Shown here one piece after another: positions 1-5,913 of a DNA stretch of 9,981 nt. The notes below the pieces were generated by a model. The model was not told the origin of the DNA. It did not search any database and saw only the letters and a program-made list of their open reading frames with translations. This DNA comes from Geobacter sp. (GTDB lineage: Bacteria; Desulfobacterota; Desulfuromonadia; Geobacterales; Geobacteraceae). Each line of letters begins with the position of its first letter. Position 1 is the first letter of the stretch. The stretch is taken from positions 1 through 9,981 of the forward strand of contig DNRQ01000163.1 of assembly GCA_003499925.1 (NCBI GenBank). Reading direction: 5' to 3'. Made by a program: the position numbers and the translations under genes.

Positions 1-42
1 TGGCTGAGCCACACCGGGGAGCTGGAGCCGGCGGAGGAGTAA
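1..42 (+). CDS. C-terminal end of an upstream gene (partial)
   Basis: Frame 1 is open from the first base and reads 13 codons (WLSHTGELEPAEE) to a TAA at 40-42. The acidic tail looks like an ordinary C-terminus. A promoter begins ten bases later, which fits a gene ending here. The segment is too short to assign a family or to be sure that this frame is the translated one. Confidence 0.4.
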   Translation, partial: WLSHTGELEPAEE

Positions 43-51
43 CGGGCAAGT

Positions 52-80
52 TTGACAACGCGGCATTAATGTATTTTAAT
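52..80 (+). promoter_or_regulatory. Sigma70-type promoter of the PAP2 phosphatase gene
   Basis: A perfect -35 box TTGACA (52-57) is followed, after exactly 17 bp, by TTTAAT (75-80), which matches five of six bases of the -10 consensus. Transcription would start about 6-7 bases downstream, at about 86-87. This coincides with the ATG at 86, so the message would have essentially no 5' leader. No Shine-Dalgarno sequence is visible before that ATG, which agrees with this reading. Confidence 0.65.
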
Positions 81-85
81 ATCGT

Positions 86-1213
86 ATGGTCAAACTCACC
101 CTCTCCCATATCGCGATAGCATCCCTGCTCTTTAACCTTGCAGCGGCAGGTTCAGCCTCTGCCGCCGCAGCTTATGCACCTCTCACCCCTCAGCTTTCCC
201 TTTCCGCCTCAAAAGCCCCGGATGCAGCGCCAGCTGCCGATTATGGTTCCGCTTCTTTGATCCCGCTTGCCGATGCCGCACCCTCAAGCCTTGCCGCCGT
301 CCCGGCTCCGGATGCGAATCTGGAGCGTTCCTTTTCTCTGGCCCAGGCCGAAGCGGGGCCGGTCACGGGAGCAGGGAGCGGGCGTGCCGTTGCCGCGGAT
401 ACCGCGGCCACCGGGGACGCAGGGAAGGAATGGCGCTGGCGCAGGGCGAAGGGCGCCGAGTATGCGACAGTGTCGATAGCTGCAATAGCTACCGCCTATT
501 TCGAGCACGCAAACGGCAGGCCGGAAGAGGCTGATTGGACCTCGCGCAACGGCTTTGACGAATCGATCCGGGATGCGCTGCGCCTGAAAAGCCGCTCGGC
601 ACGAAGGGCGACCGACCTGGCGGGCCATGTCCTGATGGGGGTGATGATCGCTGCGCCGGTGCTCGACAGCGCTGCGACTCTCGGGATCCGCGACGGGCGT
701 TGGGACGCTCTCTGGCAGACCGAGATGATAAACCTTGAGTCGTTTACCTTCACCTCCCTGGTCTCCAGCCTGACCCAGAACCTGCTGGCACGCGAGAGGC
801 CATTTGTCCGCGACTGCCAGGGGGGTGCCTGTGAAAGCGATCTCGAGAACAGGGGCTTTCCCAGCGGCCATGTCGCCTTCGCCTTCACGGGAGCCGGGCT
901 CATCTGCAACCATCATAGCTACCAGTCACTCTACAACGATCCAGCAGCGGACCGTGCCGCATGCGCTACCGGCATCGGCCTGGCTACGCTCGACGGTGTT
1001 CTGCGCATTGTGGCGGACCGGCACTACGCAACCGACGTAGCGGCAGGGACCGTGCTTGGGCTCTTCTCCGGATTCGTCCTGCCTCGATTGTTGCACTACT
1101 ACCACCCCGTGGCACAGGTGCCGGAAAAGAGCGGCACTCTGATAAAGCAAATGACGGTCTCTCCGCTGTTTTCCGGCGGCAGCACGGGCCTTACCTGCCA
1201 ATTCCGGTTCTGA
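86..1213 (+). CDS. Secreted PAP2-family (acid phosphatase/lipid phosphatase-like) protein
   Basis: This is a 375-residue protein with a cleavable Sec signal peptide (hydrophobic core about residues 8-21, likely cleavage after an ASA motif near residue 26) and a low-complexity Ala/Pro-rich linker to about residue 110. The C-terminal half carries the PAP2 phosphatase signatures. These are RP at 238-239 (motif 1), PSGH at 259-262 with catalytic H262 (motif 2), and R307-x5-H313-x3-D317 (motif 3), with nucleophile H313 and its supporting D317. Family members hydrolyse phosphate monoesters or lipid (pyro)phosphates, and the signal peptide places this one outside the cytoplasm. In motif 1 the usual Lys of Kx6RP is Gln231, and the usual Ser before R307 is Leu. 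The protein ends in Phe after alternating residues, a pattern reminiscent of outer-membrane strands, but this is weak evidence. ATG 86 is the only start that keeps the signal peptide. A methyltransferase gene follows after 13 bp and is probably co-transcribed. The substrate is unknown. Confidence 0.85.
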   Translation: MVKLTLSHIAIASLLFNLAAAGSASAAAAYAPLTPQLSLSASKAPDAAPAADYGSASLIPLADAAPSSLAAVPAPDANLERSFSLAQAEAGPVTGAGSGRAVAADTAATGDAGKEWRWRRAKGAEYATVSIAAIATAYFEHANGRPEEADWTSRNGFDESIRDALRLKSRSARRATDLAGHVLMGVMIAAPVLDSAATLGIRDGRWDALWQTEMINLESFTFTSLVSSLTQNLLARERPFVRDCQGGACESDLENRGFPSGHVAFAFTGAGLICNHHSYQSLYNDPAADRAACATGIGLATLDGVLRIVADRHYATDVAAGTVLGLFSGFVLPRLLHYYHPVAQVPEKSGTLIKQMTVSPLFSGGSTGLTCQFRF

Positions 1214-1226
1214 CCCTGGGGGCGGC

Positions 1227-1970
1227 ATGGATCTTAGGGAGCAGTGCGGCGCTACGGTTCAAAGGCATCCCTGGGAAACCTCCCGAGTCAAGGCGCTGGC
1301 AAAGATCCTCCTGGGAGACTCCCTGCATGAAGGGATGAGGATCCTGGACATCGGCTGCGGCGACAGCTATCTCTGCAGCACCCTGTTCAGCCTGGTAAGC
1401 GACAGGCGGATCACGGCGGTGGATATCAACCTGACCAAGGGGCAGATCGAGCGCCTGCAAAACGCTGCCAGGGGGATTACCTATCTGACGCAGCTGCCGC
1501 CCGAGGGGAGCTGCTTCGATCTCACCCTGCTGCTGGACGTGGTCGAGCACGTCCAGGATGACCAACAGTTCCTGGCGGAGATAGTGGCGCGTCATGTCCC
1601 GGGGCGGGGACGGGTGCTGGTCACGGTACCCGCCTTTGAACAGCTTTACAGCAGCCACGACCGCTTCCTTGGTCACTACAGGCGCTACCGGCTCAAGGCC
1701 GTCGAGAAGTTGGCAAGGACGGCAGGCCTGGAAATAATCTCGTCGGGCTACCTGTTCGGGTGCCTGCTCTTTCCCAAGCTGATCCTCTACAAAATCCTCA
1801 AAATTTCCAAAAGCTCTGACGGCATCGGATGCTGGAGCCGTGGCGCGGCGGTCACCGCTATCATCGAAAAGCTGCTCCATCTGGATAACTGCCTGATGAT
1901 CACCGCGGCCAGGGCGGGGGTCAAGCTCCCGGGACTGACGGCATGGGTACTGTGCGGGAAACAGCCTTGA
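1227..1970 (+). CDS. Class I SAM-dependent methyltransferase
   Basis: This 247-residue cytoplasmic protein has a Rossmann-fold methyltransferase core. Motif I is ILDIGCGDS (39-47), the glycine loop that binds S-adenosylmethionine. D66 in AVDIN is the acidic residue expected to contact the ribose. DVVEH (104-108) is motif IV, at the end of strand 4. A segment HDRFLGHYRRY (144-154), downstream of a VPAFEQLYSS stretch, is typical of a methyltransferase subgroup often found among envelope polysaccharide and lipid genes (established knowledge, recalled). A hydrophobic stretch around residues 171-188 could touch the membrane. The gene starts 13 bp after the phosphatase stop. GGGGGCGG (1218-1225) lies just before the ATG, too close to be a good ribosome site, so translational coupling is possible. 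The acceptor substrate is unknown. The pairing with a periplasmic phosphatase suggests envelope work but does not prove it. Confidence 0.85.
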   Translation: MDLREQCGATVQRHPWETSRVKALAKILLGDSLHEGMRILDIGCGDSYLCSTLFSLVSDRRITAVDINLTKGQIERLQNAARGITYLTQLPPEGSCFDLTLLLDVVEHVQDDQQFLAEIVARHVPGRGRVLVTVPAFEQLYSSHDRFLGHYRRYRLKAVEKLARTAGLEIISSGYLFGCLLFPKLILYKILKISKSSDGIGCWSRGAAVTAIIEKLLHLDNCLMITAARAGVKLPGLTAWVLCGKQP

Positions 1971-1995
1971 ACAGGGTACGCAGAGGCGTTTTGGT

Positions 1996-2025
1996 TTGAC
2001 AGCAGGCCGTGCAATGACGTATACA
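1996..2025 (+). promoter_or_regulatory. Probable sigma70 promoter of the ATPase gene
   Basis: TTGACA (1996-2001) is followed after 18 bp by TATACA (2020-2025), which matches four of six bases of the -10 consensus. Transcription would begin near 2032 and give a leader of about 110 nt before the ATG at 2142. No terminator is visible between the methyltransferase stop (1970) and this promoter, so some readthrough from upstream is also possible. Confidence 0.5.
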
Positions 2026-2031
2026 GGTTGG

Positions 2032-2141
2032 ACCTTTTTCCCCCGGTTTTAGCGCGTTAGCATGTTTGCAGGGGGCATCCCTTTAGCTCCGATCGGCCTT
2101 TTGGCGACCCGGCGCTACCACACACAGGACGGAAATAGCAC
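2032..2141 (+). promoter_or_regulatory. Possible structured 5' leader of the ATPase gene, class not recognised
   Basis: The leader contains several complementary blocks. TAGCGC (2050-2055) can pair with GCGCTA (2112-2117) to close a domain of about 68 nt. Inside it are a GGGGGCATCCC block (2071-2081), the self-complementary CCGATCGG (2089-2096), and GGCC-TTTT-GGC (2095-2105). A weak ribosome site (GGAA, 2131-2134) lies just outside the closing stem, so folding could affect translation. I could not match it to a riboswitch class I know (c-di-GMP/cGAMP GEMM, cobalamin, SAM, SAH, fluoride, glnA were considered). The structure is inferred by eye. Confidence 0.35.
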
Positions 2142-3035
2142 ATGTTGAATCTGAAACCAGAGGTTGTCGCCCAGCTCGAGCGCGTGCTCGGCTCTGTCGA
2201 AATGCTGCTCCCCAAGGCAGTGAAATCGGTCGATTGGACCAAGTGCCACGCTGCCAACTGGCGCCGCCATTCCTTCTCCGGATACCTGGAGGCGGTGAAA
2301 GTGACGGACAGCACCACGCTTGACGAACTGCTCGGCGTGGAGAAGCAAAAAGAGATCATGATCAGCAACACGCGCCAGTTCCTGAAGGGGATCCCGGCGA
2401 ACAACGCCCTGCTCTGGGGCTCGCGCGGCACCGGGAAGTCGTCGATCGTGAAGGCCCTGCTGAACAAGTACGCCCCGGAGGGGCTGCGCGTGATCCAGGT
2501 GGAGAAGGAAGACCTGATCTACCTGTCCGAAATCTTCAACGCGGTGGAGAACGAGCCGTTTCGCTTCATCCTTTTGTGCGACGATCTCACCTTCGAGGTG
2601 GGCGAGCTGAGCTACAAGATGTTGAAGAGCGCCCTTGACGGCTCCGTCTATTCGGCGCCCGAGAACGTCCTGATCTACGTCACCTCGAACCGCCGCCACC
2701 TCCTGCCGGAATACGACAGCGACCTGATCGGCGGCAAGTTCGTCAACGGGGAGTTGCAGCAGAGCGAGGCGATGGAGGAGAAAGTCTCCCTCTCCGACCG
2801 TTTCGGTCTCTGGGTCCCCTTCCATGTCTTCAGCCAGGAGCGTTACATCGATGCCGTCCGCTTGTGTGTAGAAAGGGAGGCGCGCAAACGCAAGGTGGAG
2901 ATACCATGGAGCAAGGAGCTGGAGCTCGACGCCATCCAGTGGTCCCATGACAAGACCAAGCGTTGCGGCCGCACCGCGTTCCAGTTCTCCAAGAACTGGG
3001 TAGGGCGCTACCTGCTCAACAAGCTCGCTGCCTGA
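2142..3035 (+). CDS. DUF815-type P-loop (AAA-like) ATPase
   Basis: This 297-residue soluble protein has a P-loop nucleotide-binding core. Walker A is GSRGTGKS (93-100), with K99 and S100 binding ATP phosphates and Mg2+. Walker B is FILLCDD (142-148), with acidic D147/D148. TSNRRHLLPE, about 30 residues later, resembles a sensor 1 region, and a basic segment DKTKRCGRTAFQF sits near the C-terminus. The architecture and length (an N-terminal helical part of about 75 residues with an RHSFSGYLEAV segment, then the ATPase core) match the DUF815 family (PF05673), a group of MoxR/AAA-like ATPases without an assigned cellular role. ATG 2142 is the first start in frame, with a weak GGAA ribosome site seven bases upstream. 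The gene stands alone behind its own promoter and ends in an intrinsic terminator. Its stop codon lies inside the first unit of a hexanucleotide repeat array. Confidence 0.88.
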   Translation: MLNLKPEVVAQLERVLGSVEMLLPKAVKSVDWTKCHAANWRRHSFSGYLEAVKVTDSTTLDELLGVEKQKEIMISNTRQFLKGIPANNALLWGSRGTGKSSIVKALLNKYAPEGLRVIQVEKEDLIYLSEIFNAVENEPFRFILLCDDLTFEVGELSYKMLKSALDGSVYSAPENVLIYVTSNRRHLLPEYDSDLIGGKFVNGELQQSEAMEEKVSLSDRFGLWVPFHVFSQERYIDAVRLCVEREARKRKVEIPWSKELELDAIQWSHDKTKRCGRTAFQFSKNWVGRYLLNKLAA

Positions 3036-3097
3036 GGCTGAGGCTGAGGCTGAGGCTGAGGCTGAGGCTGAGGCTGAGGCTGAGGCTGAGGCTGAGG
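3032..3097 (+). repeat. Hexanucleotide tandem array, CTGAGG x11
   Basis: Eleven uninterrupted, identical copies of CTGAGG occupy these 66 bases. The TGA stop of the ATPase (3033-3035) lies in the first unit. Because the unit length is a multiple of three, every later unit also contains an in-frame TGA, so the ATPase frame meets eleven stops in a row. Changes in copy number would leave the protein intact and alter only the 3' untranslated region. Such perfect arrays are typical products of replication slippage. Confidence 0.97.
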
Positions 3098-3105
3098 CCG
3101 GCAAC

Positions 3106-3140
3106 GGTAGTGGTAGTGGTAGTGGTAGTGGTAGTGGTAG
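3106..3140 (+). repeat. Hexanucleotide tandem array, GGTAGT x5.8
   Basis: Five perfect copies of GGTAGT (3106-3135) plus a partial GGTAG follow the CTGAGG array after 8 bases. The unit sequence is different but the six-base period is the same, and GG recurs every six bases across both arrays. It lies between the ATPase stop codon and the transcription terminator. Confidence 0.95.
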
Positions 3141-3164
3141 AGAAACGATAAGAGAACCAATAGA

Positions 3165-3204
3165 AGAGCCGGCTGCCATTTCACAGATGCAGCCGGTTTT
3201 TTTT
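3165..3204 (+). terminator. Rho-independent terminator of the ATPase gene
   Basis: CCGGCTGC (3169-3176) pairs perfectly with GCAGCCGG (3189-3196) across a 12-base loop. An uninterrupted run of eight T follows (3197-3204). A-rich bases just upstream could extend pairing into the T run. This is a textbook intrinsic terminator about 130 bases after the ATPase stop. Confidence 0.9.
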
Positions 3205-3254
3205 AATTGCCTGCCTGAAATCAAAGGACAGCCTGCACCCTCCCCCAGCCCCCG

Positions 3255-3267
3255 CTGCCATTAAGTT
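3255..3267 (+). repeat. Single copy of the CTGCCATTAAGTT repeat end
   Basis: These 13 bases are identical to the terminal motif of the palindromic element at 5928-6071. They are flanked on the left by a C-rich tract and on the right by GCC-CGATTAGCA, which also resembles that element (its right arm, read on the opposite strand, carries CCTGATTAGCG). This looks like the left end of a related or degenerate copy of the same intergenic repeat. Confidence 0.6.
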
Positions 3268-3341
3268 GCCCGATTAGCACCCCTCGCAGCCACGGCACCC
3301 CTTTGTCGGAGACAAAGACCATCTTCCCTAGGCAGCTGCTC

Positions 3342-3450
3342 ACTCTCCTCCCCCTGGAGGGGGGAGGTCGGGAGGGGGGAAGACACCGGCTTCTGCGAAG
3401 AACGGTCCGAGTTCCCCCTCCCTAGCCCTCCCCCTCCGGGGGAGGGGACA
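3342..3450. repeat. Palindromic GC-rich intergenic repeat (REP/BIME-like)
   Basis: Two short C-tract/G-tract hairpins bracket a longer palindrome. Hairpin one pairs CCTCCCCC (3347-3354) with the G-rich block 3359-3367. Hairpin two pairs CCCTCCCCC (3426-3434) with GGGGGAGGG (3438-3446) around TCC. Between them GGGAGGGGGGAA (3370-3381) pairs with TTCCCCCTCCC (3412-3422), enclosing a small CTTC-TGC-GAAG hairpin. AGGTCGGGAGGGGGGA recurs at 6073-6087, so this is a dispersed repeat. The preceding stretch (3205-3341) otherwise holds only a small CTTTGTC/GACAAAG hairpin at 3301-3317 and no gene. Confidence 0.7.
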
Positions 3451-3480
3451 ATTTGCGCGTGGGTATTTAAGGCTAGCAAC

Positions 3481-3508
3481 TTGACACAGCGGGTAATGGA
3501 GGTATCTA
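3481..3508 (+). promoter_or_regulatory. Possible promoter of the Ig/YVTN lipoprotein gene
   Basis: TTGACA (3481-3486) is followed after 16 bp by TATCTA (3503-3508), which matches only three of six -10 bases. The -35 box is perfect and the position, about 50-75 bases before the start codon, is suitable. The poor -10 keeps this tentative. Confidence 0.4.
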
Positions 3509-3543
3509 AGGAAGATTGATCCGGGCACAACCGGCGACTAATG

Positions 3544-3548
3544 GGAGG
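3544..3548 (+). promoter_or_regulatory. Shine-Dalgarno that fixes the lipoprotein start at 3556
   Basis: GGAGG at 3544-3548 lies seven bases before ATG 3556. An in-frame ATG at 3541 overlaps this ribosome site and would add MGGAK before the lipoprotein signal peptide, so it is unlikely to be used. Confidence 0.8.
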
Positions 3549-3555
3549 CGCTAAA

Positions 3556-5829
3556 ATGACCAAGGGATTCTTCGTTGCGCTGGTTATGGCGTTGCTTCTT
3601 TGCGGATGCAATGGCTCTGATTCACAATCCGACGCGCTGACCACCATTACTGTCGCGCCTTTATCGGCGACCATCGCTCCGGGAACCTCCAGGCAGTTTA
3701 AAGCCACCGGCTTTTATGCCAACGGCGGAGTTGTCGACCTGACCGACATCGTCACCTGGAGCTCGTCCAACACGGCGGTTGCCACGGTCAGCAACGCTGC
3801 AGGCTCTCGCGGGGTCGCGACGGCAGTGGGCGCCGGAAGCAGCACGATAACGGCAACTTCCGGCTCGGTTTCAGGCTCGGGTACTGTCACCACGGCGTCG
3901 GTGCAATCGATCTCGGTCACCCCGGCAAGCCAGGTCGGTATAGTGGGGGACACTCAGCAGTTCAGGGCAATAGGATTTCTGTCAAACGGGGCGACCCAGG
4001 ACCTGACAGAGGTCGTGCAGTGGATCAGCTCCAATCCGGCCATCGCTGCCGTGAGCGCAACTGGGGTCACCAGCGCCGCCAGCGTCGGCACGGTGACCGT
4101 CAGCGCTACCTCGGGAAGCCTGACCGGCACCGCTACCCTGACCGTGGTGACGCTGGTTTCCGTGGTGCTGACACCCGTTAATGAGACCATCGATGCCGGC
4201 GAAGCTCTTCAATTCACCGCGACCGGCACCCTTTCAAATGGGGAAACCAGCAGGAACGTGACCTCCCTTGTCAACTGGAGCTCAGCCAATCCTGCCATCA
4301 TCACCATCAACGGAAACGGGGCTGCCAGTGGCGTTTCACCTGGTTCGACCACCATCAGCGCTGCCTATCCCGGGATCGTTACCCAAAGCACCGGTGTCAC
4401 CGTGCAGGGACCAACCTCCATTACCGTGACCCCTGCAAATCCGAGCGCCGTGGTCGGATCGACGCTGCAATTCAGCGCGACGGGAAGCTTCGCCGGCGGC
4501 ATCACGCGGGGCCTGACCACACTGGCGACCTGGAGCTCCTCGCAGCCCGGGGTCGCAGCCATCAGCAACGCCGCAGCATCGAAGGGGCTCGCCACCGCAG
4601 TTGCCAATGGCACAACGGTCATCACGGCGACCTTGGGAGCCCAAGGCACCGCTACGCTTACCGTCAGGGCGCTTTCCTCCTTTGTCATCAACCCCTCAAA
4701 CCCATCGATACCGGTAGGGTCCACCTTGCAACTCACGGCTGTCGGTACCTTCTCGGACAGCACAACCCAGGAGATCACCGACTCCGTCACCTGGAGTTCA
4801 TCGGCCCCTGCGATAGCCTCCGTCAGCAATTCAGCGGGCTCCAGGGGGGTGGTCACAGCGAACGCGACCGGCAGCGCCACCATCACGGGAACCATCAACG
4901 GCCTCTCCAGTTCGCGCACGGTGACGGTCGCAACGACGGCCGTACCGACCGCGCGGGCCTTTGTCACCAGTACCGGGAGCAGCAACCTTTCGGTCATCGA
5001 TACCGCCAGCAATGAATTCGTCCTGAACATATTGGTAGGACCGGGACCGCAGGGCGTTGCGGTCAACGCCTCGACCAACCGGGCCTACGTCGCAAACAGC
5101 AGCAACGGCACCATATCCATCGTCGATATCGCCAACAGCGTCGAGATCGACACCGTCACAGTGGGGGCAGGACCTTTGGGTCTGGCACTGAATCCTGAAG
5201 CCAACCGGTTATACGTCGCCAATAGCCAAAGCGGCACCATCTCGGTGCTGAACACCGCGACAGATACCGTTGTCGCTACCATACCGGTCGGCTCGACCCC
5301 CGGGAGCGTCGCAGTCGGTCCCTCCACTAACCGGATCTACGTCACAAATTTCGGTTCCAATACCATCTCCGTCATCGATAGCCTCAGCAACAGCGTGATC
5401 GACACCATCATCGTAGGCCCGGGTCCAGTGGATGCGGCGCTAAACTCCCAGGCGAGCCGGCTTTACGTGGCCAACAGTTTCGGCACCACGCTTTCGGTGA
5501 TCAATACGGCGACCAATTCACTGGTCACCAATATCTCCGTGGGGGCCAACGCACAGGGGGTCGCCGTGGATCCCGCAGCGAATCGCGCTTATGTCACGCT
5601 CGGTGGCACAGGTGCTCTTTCCGTAGTTGATACCACCACCAACACCGTTATTAGCAACATTCCGGTTGGAACCGGTCCCAAGGGTGTTGCAGTGAAGCCG
5701 GCATCGAACCGTATTTACGTGGTAAACAACGGCAGCAACACGGTTTCCGTCATTGATTCCCTGACTAACAGTGTGATTGCCACCATTCCGGGCCTGATCG
5801 GTCCCGGCGATATTGCGGTCATTCCCTAG
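3556..5829 (+). CDS. Surface lipoprotein: five Big_2 Ig-like domains plus seven-bladed YVTN beta-propeller
   Basis: The 757-residue product starts with a type II signal peptide ending in lipobox LCGC, lipidated on C18. Next come five bacterial Ig-like (Big_2/BID_2) domains of about 85 residues, each opening with a pattern such as ITVxPxxxxxxxGxxxQF and containing a VxWSSxxPxxAxVS core. They span about residues 32-465. The rest (about 468-757) is seven repeats of about 42 residues with YVTN-family signatures (NRxYVxN, TxSVIDxxTNxVxxTIxVGxGPxGVAV). Seven repeats are enough for a closed propeller, and the final GPGDIAVIP strand could join blade one. Ig stacks usually act as spacers and YVTN propellers as binding or scaffold platforms, so a membrane-tethered adhesin or surface binding protein is likely. 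No catalytic residues or ligand can be named. The gene is monocistronic and is flanked on both sides by palindromic repeats. Confidence 0.9.
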   Translation: MTKGFFVALVMALLLCGCNGSDSQSDALTTITVAPLSATIAPGTSRQFKATGFYANGGVVDLTDIVTWSSSNTAVATVSNAAGSRGVATAVGAGSSTITATSGSVSGSGTVTTASVQSISVTPASQVGIVGDTQQFRAIGFLSNGATQDLTEVVQWISSNPAIAAVSATGVTSAASVGTVTVSATSGSLTGTATLTVVTLVSVVLTPVNETIDAGEALQFTATGTLSNGETSRNVTSLVNWSSANPAIITINGNGAASGVSPGSTTISAAYPGIVTQSTGVTVQGPTSITVTPANPSAVVGSTLQFSATGSFAGGITRGLTTLATWSSSQPGVAAISNAAASKGLATAVANGTTVITATLGAQGTATLTVRALSSFVINPSNPSIPVGSTLQLTAVGTFSDSTTQEITDSVTWSSSAPAIASVSNSAGSRGVVTANATGSATITGTINGLSSSRTVTVATTAVPTARAFVTSTGSSNLSVIDTASNEFVLNILVGPGPQGVAVNASTNRAYVANSSNGTISIVDIANSVEIDTVTVGAGPLGLALNPEANRLYVANSQSGTISVLNTATDTVVATIPVGSTPGSVAVGPSTNRIYVTNFGSNTISVIDSLSNSVIDTIIVGPGPVDAALNSQASRLYVANSFGTTLSVINTATNSLVTNISVGANAQGVAVDPAANRAYVTLGGTGALSVVDTTTNTVISNIPVGTGPKGVAVKPASNRIYVVNNGSNTVSVIDSLTNSVIATIPGLIGPGDIAVIP

Positions 5830-5867
5830 CCAGACCGGTCCGAGCGAAATTGCGGTCGTTCCCCAGC
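5800..5867 (+). repeat. Diverged 37-bp-offset echo of the lipoprotein gene end
   Basis: The last 30 coding bases including the stop (5800-5829) recur from 5837 with five mismatches over 31 positions. The stop TAG is CAG in the second copy. The offset of 37 bases is not a multiple of three, so the copy is out of frame and untranslated. It looks like an old tandem duplication, or the scar of a lost propeller blade, just downstream of the present stop. Confidence 0.75.
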
Positions 5868-5875
5868 TACGACCG
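5853..5875 (+). terminator. Weak hairpin after the lipoprotein gene
   Basis: CGGTCGT (5853-5859) pairs perfectly with ACGACCG (5869-5875) around a nine-base loop. No T run follows, so it is at best an imperfect terminator or an RNA-stabilising hairpin. No better terminator is visible before the palindromic repeats. Confidence 0.3.
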
Positions 5876-5913
5876 ATACGAGGGGAGGCCGTGCGGTAGG
5901 CCCGCCTGGTTCA

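Noticed and set aside
284..916. Minus-strand open frame of 210 codons across the PAP2 gene
   Set aside because: Antisense of a gene with intact PAP2 motifs. No ribosome site or recognisable domain.
2032..2141. Known riboswitch class (GEMM c-di-GMP/cGAMP, cobalamin, SAM/SAH, fluoride, glnA)
   Set aside because: Consensus cores of these classes could not be found on either strand, so the region is left as an unassigned leader.
3032..3140. CRISPR array or coding repeat
   Set aside because: Units are six bases with no spacers. In the ATPase frame each unit is a stop codon, and the only open reading (Arg-Leu, then Val runs) has no sign of being a protein.
2115..3224. Long minus-strand frame (369 codons) with Pro/Leu and Ala/Ser repeats
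   Set aside because: It is the antisense of the DUF815 ATPase. Its repeats are only the reverse reading of the two hexanucleotide arrays, and it has no family motif.
3541..3555. Upstream ATG of the lipoprotein gene
   Set aside because: It overlaps the GGAGG ribosome site and weakens the lipoprotein signal peptide. ATG 3556 fits better.
4365..5078. Minus-strand open frame of 237 codons
   Set aside because: Its Val/Thr/Ala/Pro-rich composition is the complement of the repetitive Ig-like domains. No independent evidence.
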